Below the pieces are notes generated by a model. That model was not told the DNA's origin. It saw nothing but the letters and a program-made list of their open reading frames with translations, and searched no databases. This document shows, piece after piece, positions 39,414 to 47,986 of a stretch of 64,000 nt of DNA; position 1 is the first letter of the stretch, and each line of letters starts with the position of its first letter. Where the stretch lies: the NCBI RefSeq assembly GCF_003626575.1, contig NZ_RBDY01000005.1:124001-188000 (forward strand), read 5' to 3'. A program made the position numbers and the translations under genes. The stretch is from Streptomyces radicis (GTDB taxonomy: Bacteria > Actinomycetota > Actinomycetes > Streptomycetales > Streptomycetaceae).

Positions 39414-40684
39414 GCCACGGGCTCGACCACCAGGCGGCGGGGAGCGGCGCCCGCTCGCGGCTCGGGCAGCCGCAGCGGGCCCGCGCCGGGGGTGAGCGAG
39501 CCGAGCACCGCGGGGCCCGAGGCGCCGGTGGCCGAAGGGACGTTGCCAGCAAGGCCGTTGACGGTGAGGAAGCCGAGCAGCGCGAACAGGTACGCCTCCT
39601 TGGCCTGCGCGGGCAGCCCGTACTCCTCGGCGCCCGTGACGCGCGTGGGCGCGGCGCGGGCGCGGATCCTGGCCATGAGCGCGGGGTTGCTCACGCCCCC
39701 GCCCGAGACGACCAGCTCGCTGAGCCCGTGTGCGCGGCAGGCGCCCGCCACGAGCTCGGCGGTGAGCTCGGTGAGGGTGGCGACCAGGTCGTCCGCGGTC
39801 GGCGCATGCCCGCGGCCCTCGACGCGTTCGCGCAGGTAGGCGGCGTGGAACAGCTCCTTGCCCGTGGACTTGGGCGGCGGAAGCCGGTAGTAGGGCTCGG
39901 CGAGCAGGTCGGCCAGCAGGGCGCGGTCCACCCGGCCGCGCGCCGCGCGCGCCCCTCCGGCGTCCATGCGCTCCGCGCCCCCGGTGGCCGCGGTGACGGC
40001 GGCGTCGATGAGGGCGTTGGCCGGGCCGAGGTCGTATGCCAGCACGTCGCCGCGGGCGCCGCGGGCGGTGATGTTGGCGATGCCGCCGAGGTTGAGCGCG
40101 CCGCGCGCGGGGCGTTCCGGGTCGGCTTCGGGGTGCGGGTCGGCGTCCGGGTGCGGGCCCAGCACGAGCAGGGCGTCGAGCAGGGCGGCCAGGGGCGCGC
40201 CGTGGCCGCCGCGCGCGATGTCGCGGGTGCGCAGGTCGGAGACCACGGGCAGCCCGGTGGCCTCGGCGATCCAGGCGGCGGCGCCGAGTTGGAGCGTTCC
40301 CCTGGCGCGGGCGCCGGTCACCCAGTGGTAGACGGTCTGGCCGTGGGAGACCACGAGGTCGGCGCGCCCCTCGGCGAGGGCGGCGTTCGCGCGGGCGGCG
40401 ACCGCGCCGAAGAACCGGCCGAGCTCGGTGTCCAGACGGCACACCGCCTCCAGGGTGGTGGCCGCGGGCGGCAGGCACGCGGCCAGCGCGTCGCGCAGCG
40501 GCGCGGGGTAGGGCTCGGTGTGCAGGCCCCGCGGGCGCAGCACGACGGCGTCGCCGTCGATGGCCAGCTCGGCGACGGCGGCGTCGACCGCGTCGTACGA
40601 GGTGCCGCTGAGCATGCCGATCACCCGCAGGGGCCGCCGTCGTTCTCCGTTCAAGGGGCCGACGTTCTCGGGGCCAACGTTCAT
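39368..40684 (-). CDS. anmK: Anhydro-N-acetylmuramic acid kinase AnmK
   Basis: Recycles 1,6-anhydro-MurNAc from peptidoglycan turnover to MurNAc-6-phosphate. 438 residues with VIGMLSGTSYDAVDAAV as the ATP/substrate loop, VSHGQTVYHW, LNLGGIANIT and VVSGGGVSNPALM. Start is uncertain: ATG at 40684, ATG at 40693, or a GTG about 45 bases in, next to the usual family start. The leader repeats NVGP/NVGPLN. The last 46 bases overlap the end of the GGDEF-EAL gene antiparallel. A wall-recycling role sits well with the nearby Rpf hydrolase but the two are not in one operon. Confidence 0.92.
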   Translation of the reverse strand: MNVGPENVGPLNGERRRPLRVIGMLSGTSYDAVDAAVAELAIDGDAVVLRPRGLHTEPYPAPLRDALAACLPPAATTLEAVCRLDTELGRFFGAVAARANAALAEGRADLVVSHGQTVYHWVTGARARGTLQLGAAAWIAEATGLPVVSDLRTRDIARGGHGAPLAALLDALLVLGPHPDADPHPEADPERPARGALNLGGIANITARGARGDVLAYDLGPANALIDAAVTAATGGAERMDAGGARAARGRVDRALLADLLAEPYYRLPPPKSTGKELFHAAYLRERVEGRGHAPTADDLVATLTELTAELVAGACRAHGLSELVVSGGGVSNPALMARIRARAAPTRVTGAEEYGLPAQAKEAYLFALLGFLTVNGLAGNVPSATGASGPAVLGSLTPGAGPLRLPEPRAGAAPRRLVVEPVAQTASGSRSGGPGRA

Positions 40685-40982
40685 GGGGCCCATCCGAGCA
40701 CGGTCCGCGGGGGGCGCGGAAGGGGCGCGCGGCGCGGCGCCGGTGTGACGCGGACCCCCCTGGCGGGGGCCGTGGCGCCCGGGTGACAATGGGGGTCGAC
40801 GCCCGTGCTGATCCTTGTCAACGGGCCCGGTGCGCGCGGGCGTTCCCCGGGACGCCGCTGCCGCTCCGGCTGCTCCGCCCTCCCCTTCTCCACCGTTCTC
40901 CCGCCGAGCCGGGCGCCGTCGCCCCTCGGCCCGTTCCACGCGCCCCGGGGCCCGCCCGCCCACGGGCGGAAAGTGACGCCCC

Positions 40983-41942
40983 ATGACCCTCAGCCCCCGA
41001 CGGCGCGCGCGAACGCTGCTCGCCACGGTGTTCTGCGGCATCCTCCCGCTGCTCGCGGGCGTGTTCGTGACCGCTCCCCCGGCGTCGGCCGCGGCGCTGG
41101 TGGAGGTGAAGGCCTTCGGCGCGAACCCCAGCGGACTGCGCATGTACCTGTATGTGCCCGAGCGGCTGCCCGAGCGGCCCGCGGTGCTGGTGGCCGCGCA
41201 CTACTGCGGCGGCTCGGGGCCCGCGTTCCACCTGGGCAGCGAGTTCGCCTCGCTGGCCGACCTGCACGGCTTCCTCGTGGTCTACCCCTCCGTCACGCGC
41301 GAGAGCCGCTGCTTCGACGTGTCGTCGCCGCAGGCGCTGCGGCGCGGCGGGGGCAGCGACCCGGCCGGGGTGCGGGCGATGGTGGCGTATGTCGAGCGGG
41401 TCCATGGGGCCGATCCGGGGCGGGTGTTCGTCACGGGCCTCTCGTCGGGCGCCATGCTGACCAATGTGCTGCTCGGCGTCTACCCGGATGTGTTCAGGGC
41501 GGGGGCGGCGTTCGCCGGTGTGCCGTTCGGCTGCTTCGCGACGACGGACGGCTCGGGGTGGAACGCCGACTGCGCGCAGGGCCGGGTCGAGGCGACGGCG
41601 CCCGCGTGGGGCGAGCGGGTGCGGGAGGCGTTCCCCGGGTACGAGGGCGAACGGCCGCGGATGCAGCTGTGGCACGGCACGGACGACGAGGTGCTGCGGT
41701 ACCCCAACTTCGTGCAGGAGATCAGGCAGTGGACCGATGTGCTGGGCGTGAGCCGGATACCGGAGCGGACGGACCGGCCGCGGGACGACTGGGAACGCTA
41801 CCGGTACGGCGGCTCGGGCGAGCGGGCGCCGGTGGAGGCGATCGCCATGAGGGGCACGGACCACGGGCTGCTCTCGCCGGGGATGGCGGGCATGGCGATC
41901 GCGTTCTTCGGCCTCGACGAGGCGCCCGTCGGCGCCGACTGA
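40983..41942 (+). CDS. Secreted PHB depolymerase / CE1-like esterase
   Basis: 319 residues with a signal peptide ending near PASAAALV (residue 38). The alpha/beta-hydrolase core shows LVAAHYCGGSGPAFH (oxyanion region), the nucleophile in TGLSSGAMLT, an aspartate in LWHGTDDEVL and a late histidine in GTDHGLLSP. The pattern fits the esterase_phd / acetyl- or feruloyl-esterase group, which act on polyester or on acylated plant polysaccharide. No carbohydrate-binding module is present. Confidence 0.88.
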   Translation: MTLSPRRRARTLLATVFCGILPLLAGVFVTAPPASAAALVEVKAFGANPSGLRMYLYVPERLPERPAVLVAAHYCGGSGPAFHLGSEFASLADLHGFLVVYPSVTRESRCFDVSSPQALRRGGGSDPAGVRAMVAYVERVHGADPGRVFVTGLSSGAMLTNVLLGVYPDVFRAGAAFAGVPFGCFATTDGSGWNADCAQGRVEATAPAWGERVREAFPGYEGERPRMQLWHGTDDEVLRYPNFVQEIRQWTDVLGVSRIPERTDRPRDDWERYRYGGSGERAPVEAIAMRGTDHGLLSPGMAGMAIAFFGLDEAPVGAD

Positions 41943-41964
41943 TCACTCAGGGCCAACCGATCGC

Positions 41965-43146
41965 TCAGGCCCGGCCGATCGGGGTGGTGACGGGGCACGT
42001 GGGGGCGTGTGACTCCGCGGGCGCGCCCTCGTCGAGCACCGTGTGCGGGAGCAGCGCGACGGCCTGGACGCCGCCGTAGACGTTGCCGCCGAGGCGGACG
42101 CCGATGCCGTGGCGCGCGGCGAGCGTGGAGACGACGAACAGGCCGACGTGGCCTTCGTCGAGGAGCTCGGTGGCATCGCCCCTGTCGGCCCCGGCGAGCA
42201 CGGCGTTCATCCGCTTCTGCTCGGCGGCCGTCATGCCGAGGCCCCGGTCATCGACCTCGACGGCGACGCCCGCGGGCACGCGCCTGGCGCGCAGCGCGAC
42301 CTGGGTCGCGGGGGCGGAGAACTGGGTGGCGTTCTCGATGAGTTCGGCGAGCAGGTGGACGACGTCGGCGGCGGAGTCGCCGCGCACCGCGCCGTCGAAG
42401 GGCGTCGCGAGCTGGACGCGCGCGTCGTGTTCGACCTCGGCGGCGGCGCGGCGCAGCACCTCGGCGACGCTCACCTGGCGGCCGTCCCTGCGGCGGGGGA
42501 CGGCGCCGCCGAGCACGGCGAGGTTCTCGGCGTGGCGGCGCAGCCGGGTCGCGAGGCGGTCGACCCGGGAGAGCCCCGTGGCCACGTCGGGGTCGTCGAG
42601 CGCGCCCCTCGCCTCGCCCCTCACCTCGCCCTTCACCTCGTCTCTCAGCTCGTCGAGGTACTCGATCTGGCGGTGGACCGACGTCTGCATGCGGCGGGCG
42701 AGGTGGACGAAGACCTCGACGCGCGCGTCGCCGCCCGCGCCGCCCGCCGCGGCGGCCCGGGAGACGGCGGACTCGGCGGCGTACCTGGTGGCGTCGATCT
42801 CGTGGCGCAGCCGGTCGAGCGGGTCGTCGGTGGGCTCCGCGGGCGGTGGGCCGTCGGGCGGCCCGACGCGTTCGCCGCGCTCCACCTTGCCGAGCAGCGC
42901 CTGGAGTTCGACGCGGCCCCTGGCGGCCCTGCGGCGCAGCAGGGCCAGCCGGGCGGCTCCCCGCCTGGCCTGGGCGCCCGCCGCGGCGACGGCCCCGGCG
43001 AGCACGGCCGCGGTCAGCAGTCCCGCCCCGACGGGCGGGGCCTCGCCGTCCCGCAGAAGGGCGGTCGCGGCGGCGATGGCGGCCACCAGCGCGGCGGGCA
43101 GCACGGCGAGGGTCACCGGTCCGATGAGGCGGGGGCGGTGCGACAT
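41965..43146 (-). CDS. CvnA-type sensor ATPase, orphan, altered phosphoacceptor motif
   Basis: 393 residues. Two N-terminal membrane segments (VTLAVLPAALVAAIAAATALL and GAGLLTAAVLAGAVAAAG) have almost no outside loop between them. The central helical region matches the nitrate-sensor-like kinases of actinobacterial conservons (FVHLARRMQTSVHRQIEYLDEL and RRHAENLAVLGG). Where these usually read LDHLATR, this one reads VDRLATR, with Arg197 in place of His. The HATPase is intact (ELIENATQFS, DDRGLGMT, VGLFVVSTLA). The roadblock, DUF742 and GTPase partners are not adjacent. A 12-bp repeat codes EVKGEVRGEARG. Confidence 0.8.
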   Translation of the reverse strand: MSHRPRLIGPVTLAVLPAALVAAIAAATALLRDGEAPPVGAGLLTAAVLAGAVAAAGAQARRGAARLALLRRRAARGRVELQALLGKVERGERVGPPDGPPPAEPTDDPLDRLRHEIDATRYAAESAVSRAAAAGGAGGDARVEVFVHLARRMQTSVHRQIEYLDELRDEVKGEVRGEARGALDDPDVATGLSRVDRLATRLRRHAENLAVLGGAVPRRRDGRQVSVAEVLRRAAAEVEHDARVQLATPFDGAVRGDSAADVVHLLAELIENATQFSAPATQVALRARRVPAGVAVEVDDRGLGMTAAEQKRMNAVLAGADRGDATELLDEGHVGLFVVSTLAARHGIGVRLGGNVYGGVQAVALLPHTVLDEGAPAESHAPTCPVTTPIGRA

Positions 43147-43254
43147 GGGGGTCTCGGGGCTCCTTCGCGCGGGGGTGGGGGTGTGCCACCACGCTAGGGC
43201 CGGGCCCTCGGCCGAACGGGCCAGGTCCGGGCAATCGCCACCCTTCGCCAGCTC

Positions 43255-43959
43255 CTATGGAGTGAATCCGCCGGGGCCCAGACCTGACGCGCGGACGGTG
43301 ACGTTGACCCGCCCGGTCAGCCCGAGCGCCGGGGGCGCGGTGCCGGGGCGGGTGCGCGGGACGCCGTGGTGGGCGAGGCGGGCGGGGCCGCCGAAGACGA
43401 ACGCGTCGCCGCTGCGCAGCTCGACATCGGTCCACGGCCGCCCGCGCCCCTCGGCCGTGCCGAACCGGAAGACGCAGGTGTCGCCGAGGCTGAACGAGAC
43501 GACGGGCGCGGGGGAACGCTCGTCGCTGTCGCGGTGCATGCCCATGCGGGCGGTGGCGTCGTAGAAGTTGACGAGCGCGATGTCGAACGGGTCATCGCCG
43601 CCCTCGTCCGCCGCCCCGGCCGCCGCCCCGGCCGTCGGCTCGTGCGGGAGCCCGGCGTCGGCGGCGGCCCGCCGGGCCCACTCCCCCAGCCACGCGGGGA
43701 ACGGCTTGACCGGCTCCCCGCCCCCGTCCACCACGGTCCTGGCGTAGCCGTAGGGGTACCAGTGCCAGCCGAGGGAGAGCTGCCGCACGGACATGACGCC
43801 GTTGCGCGTCCGCACGGTCCGCAGCCCGGCGGGCGGCCTGGCCCACTCCCGGCACGCGTCGAGCAACTCCCGCTGCCGCGCGCCCGAGAGCCACCCCGGC
43901 AGGTGCACCGCCCCCTCCACGACCACGCCCCGCTCCCGCGGGAACAGCTCACCGTTCAT
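43255..43959 (-). CDS. AlkB-like 2-oxoglutarate/Fe(II) dioxygenase
   Basis: 234 residues from ATG at 43959, starting MNGELFPRERGVVVEGAVHL. The dioxygenase core is clear: LVNFYDATARMGMHRDSDE carries the HxD pair, LARLAHHGVPR region the distal His, and RVNVTVR the 2-oxoglutarate arginines. VSFSLGDTCVFRFG is typical of AlkB. It should reverse alkyl damage on DNA/RNA bases. An Ala/Gly repeat (AGAAAGAA) interrupts the loop before the core. No Ada or AlkA gene is adjacent. Confidence 0.9.
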   Translation of the reverse strand: MNGELFPRERGVVVEGAVHLPGWLSGARQRELLDACREWARPPAGLRTVRTRNGVMSVRQLSLGWHWYPYGYARTVVDGGGEPVKPFPAWLGEWARRAAADAGLPHEPTAGAAAGAADEGGDDPFDIALVNFYDATARMGMHRDSDERSPAPVVSFSLGDTCVFRFGTAEGRGRPWTDVELRSGDAFVFGGPARLAHHGVPRTRPGTAPPALGLTGRVNVTVRASGLGPGGFTP

Positions 43960-44067
43960 GGGTTCCTGGCCGAAAACGGCCCGCTTCCGGCGACATACAG
44001 AAAATGCCTCGATCCTGAACGGGGGCTCAACGGGGCGGCTCTGCACGGTGGTTGAGCGGCGGCCGAC

Positions 44068-45912
44068 TCAGCGGGGCGTGGGCAGCGTGATGCCGTAGGC
44101 CCGCATCTTGCGGTAGATCGTCGTCCGGGAGATGCCGAGCCGCTGCGCCGCGAGCAGCTTGTTGCCGCCCGCGTCAAGCAGGGCTTCGACCAGGGTGTCG
44201 CGCTCCGCGGTCTCCCACGCGCTCAGGGAGCGGTGTCCGACGGTGTGCAGCGAAGGAGGCAGGTCGCGGGGCTCGACGCGGTATGTGCGGCGGCCCGCGG
44301 CGGCCTTGCGCAGCACGGACTCCAACTGGCCGACGTTGCCCGGCCAGTTCTGGCGGCGCAGCAGGGGCAGCACGTCGGGGGAGCACTCCACGCCCGCTCC
44401 GGTACGCCGGAGCAGACACTCGGCCAGTGCGGGCAGGTCGGCGAGGCGGTGCCGCAGGGGCGGCACCGTGACCGCCTCGACGAAGCGGCGCAGCAGGGAG
44501 TCAGGGACCTCGGGAGCCGGGCCGAGTGTCCCCACGATCCAGGTCCCGCGCGCCGCCGCGGCGGTCAGTGCCTCGGCGACGGCCGACGCCTGCGCGGGGG
44601 CCACGGCGTCGAGGTGCCGCAGCACCAGAGCCCGCCCGGGGCCCGCGGGCGCGGCGCGCAGGGCGTCCGGCAGGGCGTCGGGCCCCGAGTCGCCGCCGGA
44701 GCCCAGGGCCTCGGCGCGGTACCGCGGGTCCGCGGCGTCGAGGACCGCGGGAGCCGATGCCGCGCCGGTGAACGCGTGGGCGGCGCGGGCCAGCGCGGAC
44801 TTGCCCGTCCCCGCCTCGCCGTAGATCAGCAGCGGCACCCGCTCGCGGGCGCAGCGCACCGCGGTCCGTGAGGCGGTGTTCCACGCGGGATCGGCCCCGG
44901 CCAGGCCCGGCAGCGCGCGGGGCCCGGCGTCGGCGGCGGCACCGGGTCCGCCGGAGGAGCGCGTACCGGCCGCCCCGGTGGACGCCTCCGCCGGTGGCCC
45001 GTCGTCGAAGACCAGGTCGAGCAGGTATCCGGCCACGCCCGCCCGGCTGTCCACCCGACGGCAGCGCACCAGCGCGGACGTGCCGCCGGTCAGCCGCACC
45101 CTCCTGCGGGTGCGCGGCGCGTGGCCGAGCTCGGCGGAGGCCTCGCGCAGCAGCCGGTGGTCGTCGCCGGTGAGCCGCTCCGCGGCGGCGGCGTTGGCGA
45201 GCAGCAGGTCATCGCCGATGCAGAGCACGGGCCGGTCGCCGTAGTGCGTCGCCTGCCGGAAGGCCTCGAGCAGGGCGCGCTCGTACGACGTGCTGATCTC
45301 GTACATCACCCGCTCGATGTCGTCGGCCGACTCCTGCGCCAAGGCGGCCATCAAGGAGCTCGCCGGGCCGTTCCAGCAGGTCAGGTTCATCGTGCCGGCC
45401 ACCCGCCCGCTGATCGGATCGCGGATGGGTGAGGCGGCGCACGAGACCTTCTGCAAGCGCTCGTTGAAGTGCTCGGCGCCCAGCACCACGGAGGACCTGC
45501 GCTCCTCGAGGGCGACCCCGATGCCGTTGGTGCCGACGAACTGCTCGGCGTAGCTGAAGCCCGGCGCCAGATGGACACGGTCCAGGTGGGCCATCAGCCG
45601 CGCCTCCCCCACGCGGCGATCACGCACCCAGCCTTTCCGGTCGGTCACGATCACGCAGACATCCGAACCCGCCAACGTCTGCTCAAGCCGGTCGAGAACG
45701 GGCGCCGCCGCGCGCATCAGGTGACTCTCCCGGTCGTAGTCGGGCCGGTAGGGCACGACCACTTCGTCGATGCCGATTCCCAGGAGCTTGGAGCGCTTCC
45801 ATGAGTCGCGGACGCTCTCGGGCACGACCGGCGTCGGTGGCTCCGAGCCCTCGAGGAACTTCAGGCGCGCCCGCGCGATGGTGCGCCCTTGCGCTTCGCT
45901 CTCCATCGGCAT
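44068..45912 (-). CDS. Fis-type activator of the AcoR/MimR group
   Basis: 614 residues. An N-terminal sensory part with a GAF-like domain (VCVIVTDRKGWVRD, GFSYAEQFVGTNGIGVALEE) is followed by a remodelled AAA+ domain: P-loop YGEAGTGKSALARA is present, but the GAFTGA sigma-54 contact loop is missing and the region is rich in Ala/Gly. The C-terminus is a Fis helix-turn-helix (NKLLAAQRLGISRTTIYRKM). Such regulators in actinobacteria control propane, acetone or acetoin genes without sigma-54. It is divergent from the SDR-amidohydrolase-DUF59-ADH genes and is their likely regulator. Confidence 0.9.
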   Translation of the reverse strand: MPMESEAQGRTIARARLKFLEGSEPPTPVVPESVRDSWKRSKLLGIGIDEVVVPYRPDYDRESHLMRAAAPVLDRLEQTLAGSDVCVIVTDRKGWVRDRRVGEARLMAHLDRVHLAPGFSYAEQFVGTNGIGVALEERRSSVVLGAEHFNERLQKVSCAASPIRDPISGRVAGTMNLTCWNGPASSLMAALAQESADDIERVMYEISTSYERALLEAFRQATHYGDRPVLCIGDDLLLANAAAAERLTGDDHRLLREASAELGHAPRTRRRVRLTGGTSALVRCRRVDSRAGVAGYLLDLVFDDGPPAEASTGAAGTRSSGGPGAAADAGPRALPGLAGADPAWNTASRTAVRCARERVPLLIYGEAGTGKSALARAAHAFTGAASAPAVLDAADPRYRAEALGSGGDSGPDALPDALRAAPAGPGRALVLRHLDAVAPAQASAVAEALTAAAARGTWIVGTLGPAPEVPDSLLRRFVEAVTVPPLRHRLADLPALAECLLRRTGAGVECSPDVLPLLRRQNWPGNVGQLESVLRKAAAGRRTYRVEPRDLPPSLHTVGHRSLSAWETAERDTLVEALLDAGGNKLLAAQRLGISRTTIYRKMRAYGITLPTPR

Positions 45913-46140
45913 GACGCCTCCCGGGGACGGTTTCCGTCATATTACGAACGTTGTGCGTGAGCGCAAGATCTCCGGCAACGGCAACGAAAATCGGCGGCCC
46001 GCCGAAGCGGTGGCCACGCGTGTCCGTGTTCCACATTGAAAAAGTCGCCGCCGCCCCACCGCCCCACACTGAGGGGCACGGCAGGCCGCCCTCGCGGGAC
46101 GGCCGCTGCGACGGAGCAGAACCGAGCCGAGGAGCGCCCC
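45913..46140. promoter_or_regulatory. Divergent control region of the Fis-type regulator and the SDR operon
   Basis: 228 bp. A small inverted motif TGTTCCACA (TGT-N3-ACA) lies inside TGTCCGTGTTCCACA near 46020-46034, a possible Fis-regulator site. The patch GAAAATCGGCGG near 45986 and CATATTACGAAC near 45938 are the only AT-rich spots. No boxes are convincing. ATG of the SDR is preceded by GAGGAG. Confidence 0.35.
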
Positions 46141-46935
46141 ATGAATTCCGCCAGCAACGCAGCCCGTACCGCCATCGTCACCGGAGCGGCCCGCGGCATC
46201 GGCCGCGGCATCGCGGAGCGGTTGGCGCGGGACGGCCTCGATGTCGCCGTCGCCGACCTGCCGGGGATGCGTCAGGAGTTGGACGAGGTGGCGGCCGCCA
46301 TCGAGAAGACGGGGCGCCGGGCTCTCGCCGTGGACACCGACGTGACCAGCAAGGAACAGACCGACGCCCTCGTGCGGGAGGTGGCCGAGCACTTCGGCCA
46401 TGTGGACGTCTTCGTGGCGAACGCCGGAATAGCCAGGGTCACCGCGCTGCTCGACACCGGGCTCGAGGAGTTCGAGCAGGTCATGGCCGTGAACCTGCGC
46501 GGCGTCTTCCTCTCCTACCAGGCCGCGGCGCGGCAGATGATCGCCCAGGGAACCGGCGGCAAGATCATCGGCGCCGCCTCGATCGTCGCGTACCGGCCCT
46601 TCGCGCTGCTCGGCCCGTACTCCGCGTCCAAGTGGGGCGTTCGCGGCCTGACGCAGGCCGCGGCCCTGGAGTGGGCGCGGCACGGCATCACCGTCAACGC
46701 GTACTGCCCGGGAATCGTCGGCACCGCCATGTGGGAGCTGATCGACGAGAAGCTGGCGGAGGCCGAAGGGCTCGACAAGGGCAAGGCCATCAAGAAGTAC
46801 GCGGAGTCGATCGCCCTCGGCCGGGTCGAAGAGCCCGCGGACGTGGCTTCCTTCGTCTCCTATCTGGCGTCGCCCGACTCCGATTACATGACGGGCCAGT
46901 CGGTCATGATCGACGGCGGCATCCAGTTCTCCTGA
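46141..46935 (+). CDS. Short-chain dehydrogenase, acetoin reductase / butanediol dehydrogenase-like
   Basis: 264 residues. The NAD motif is TGAARGIGRGIAERL, the structural NAG is VANAGIARV, and the catalytic tetrad shows in AASIVAYRPFALLGPYSASKW. VNAYCPGIVGTAMWELID closely matches the acetoin(diacetyl) reductase / meso-2,3-butanediol dehydrogenase branch. First gene of a four-gene operon with an amidohydrolase, DUF59 protein and zinc alcohol dehydrogenase. The real substrate may be a small diol or ketol made or used by that route. Confidence 0.88.
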   Translation: MNSASNAARTAIVTGAARGIGRGIAERLARDGLDVAVADLPGMRQELDEVAAAIEKTGRRALAVDTDVTSKEQTDALVREVAEHFGHVDVFVANAGIARVTALLDTGLEEFEQVMAVNLRGVFLSYQAAARQMIAQGTGGKIIGAASIVAYRPFALLGPYSASKWGVRGLTQAAALEWARHGITVNAYCPGIVGTAMWELIDEKLAEAEGLDKGKAIKKYAESIALGRVEEPADVASFVSYLASPDSDYMTGQSVMIDGGIQFS

Positions 46936-46936
46936 G

Positions 46937-46975
46937 GCGGGGAATCGACGCGGCGAATCGACGCGGGGAATCGAG
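46937..46975 (+). repeat. Three 13-bp tandem repeats in the SDR-amidohydrolase gap
   Basis: GCGGGGAATCGAC, GCGGCGAATCGAC and GCGGGGAATCGAG lie head to tail. The last copy ends in GAGGAA and so supplies the ribosome site of the amidohydrolase start at 46984. Confidence 0.85.
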
Positions 46976-46983
46976 GAATACGC

Positions 46984-47985
46984 ATGTATACGAAGGACGG
47001 CGAAGACTACTTCATCGTGGACGCGCACATCGCGCTCTGGGACGCCCGCCCCGAGAACCAGCTCAACATCCATGGCAGGCAGTTCATCGACTGCTTCTAC
47101 GACTACCACCGCAACCTGAGCCCGGAGTCGGAGCTGTGGCCCTACGAGGACTACCTCTACTACGGCGGTGAGCGTCTGCTGAAGGACCTCTTCGTCGATG
47201 GACACGTCGATCACGCCATTTTCCAGCCCGCCAGGCTCGGGGCGTTCTACCGCCGCGGCTTCGGGCAGACCGAGGAGGCGTTCGGCCTCGCTCAGCGGCA
47301 TCCCGACAAGCTGACCTACAACCACCACTGGGACCCCCGCTTCGAGCGGGAAGGGCTCGACCAACTCCGGCGTGACGCGGAGCGCTTCCAGCTCAAGGGC
47401 GTGAAGCTGTACACCGCCGAGTGGCAGGGCGCCTCCCGTGGATACAAGCTGGACGACCCGTGGGCCTACCGCTATCTCGAGGCCTGCCAGGAGCTCGGGA
47501 TCACGAACATCCACGTCCACAAGGGGCCGACGATCCGGCCGCTCGACCGGGACGCGTTCGACGTCTCGGACGTCGACAAGGCGGCGACGGACTTCACCGG
47601 CCTGAACTTCGTCGTCGAGCACTGCGGCCTGCCCCGGCTCGAGGACTTCTGCTGGATCGCGACGCAGGAGCCCAACGTGCACGCGGGGCTCGCCGTCGCC
47701 ATGCCGTTCATCCACACCAGGCCGCGGTACTTCGCGCAGATCATCGGCGAGCTGCTGTACTGGCTCGACGAGGACCGGATCCAATTCTCCAGTGACTACG
47801 CGCTGTGGACGCCGAAGTGGCTGATCGAGCGATTCGTCGACTTCCAGATCCCCGAGGACATGCGGGACGAGTACCCGCCGATCACCGTGGCGCAGAAGAA
47901 GAAGATCCTCGGGCTGAACGCCGCGGCCATGTACGACATCGACGTGCCGGCCGGTCTCGGCGTCCCCGAGCCCGCGGGGGCCTGA
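46984..47985 (+). CDS. Amidohydrolase of the propane/phenol-monooxygenase cluster type
   Basis: 333 residues, amidohydrolase 2 fold. The metal motif normally HxH reads VDAHIALWD (His then Ala), a feature to note. Further conserved sequence is NIHVHKGPT, VEHCGLPRLEDF and FSSDYALWTPKW. Proteins of this kind accompany propane and phenol diiron monooxygenase genes in actinobacteria; their chemical role is unclear and some may act in enzyme maturation. Here it follows an SDR instead of monooxygenase subunits. DUF59 gene begins one base after its stop. Confidence 0.85.
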   Translation: MYTKDGEDYFIVDAHIALWDARPENQLNIHGRQFIDCFYDYHRNLSPESELWPYEDYLYYGGERLLKDLFVDGHVDHAIFQPARLGAFYRRGFGQTEEAFGLAQRHPDKLTYNHHWDPRFEREGLDQLRRDAERFQLKGVKLYTAEWQGASRGYKLDDPWAYRYLEACQELGITNIHVHKGPTIRPLDRDAFDVSDVDKAATDFTGLNFVVEHCGLPRLEDFCWIATQEPNVHAGLAVAMPFIHTRPRYFAQIIGELLYWLDEDRIQFSSDYALWTPKWLIERFVDFQIPEDMRDEYPPITVAQKKKILGLNAAAMYDIDVPAGLGVPEPAGA

Positions 47986-47986
47986 C

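Noticed and set aside
36744-40478. 1244-residue minus-strand open frame
   Set aside because: Shadow of the GGDEF-EAL and anmK genes; the translation is Arg/His/Val-rich noise typical of antisense GC-rich frames.
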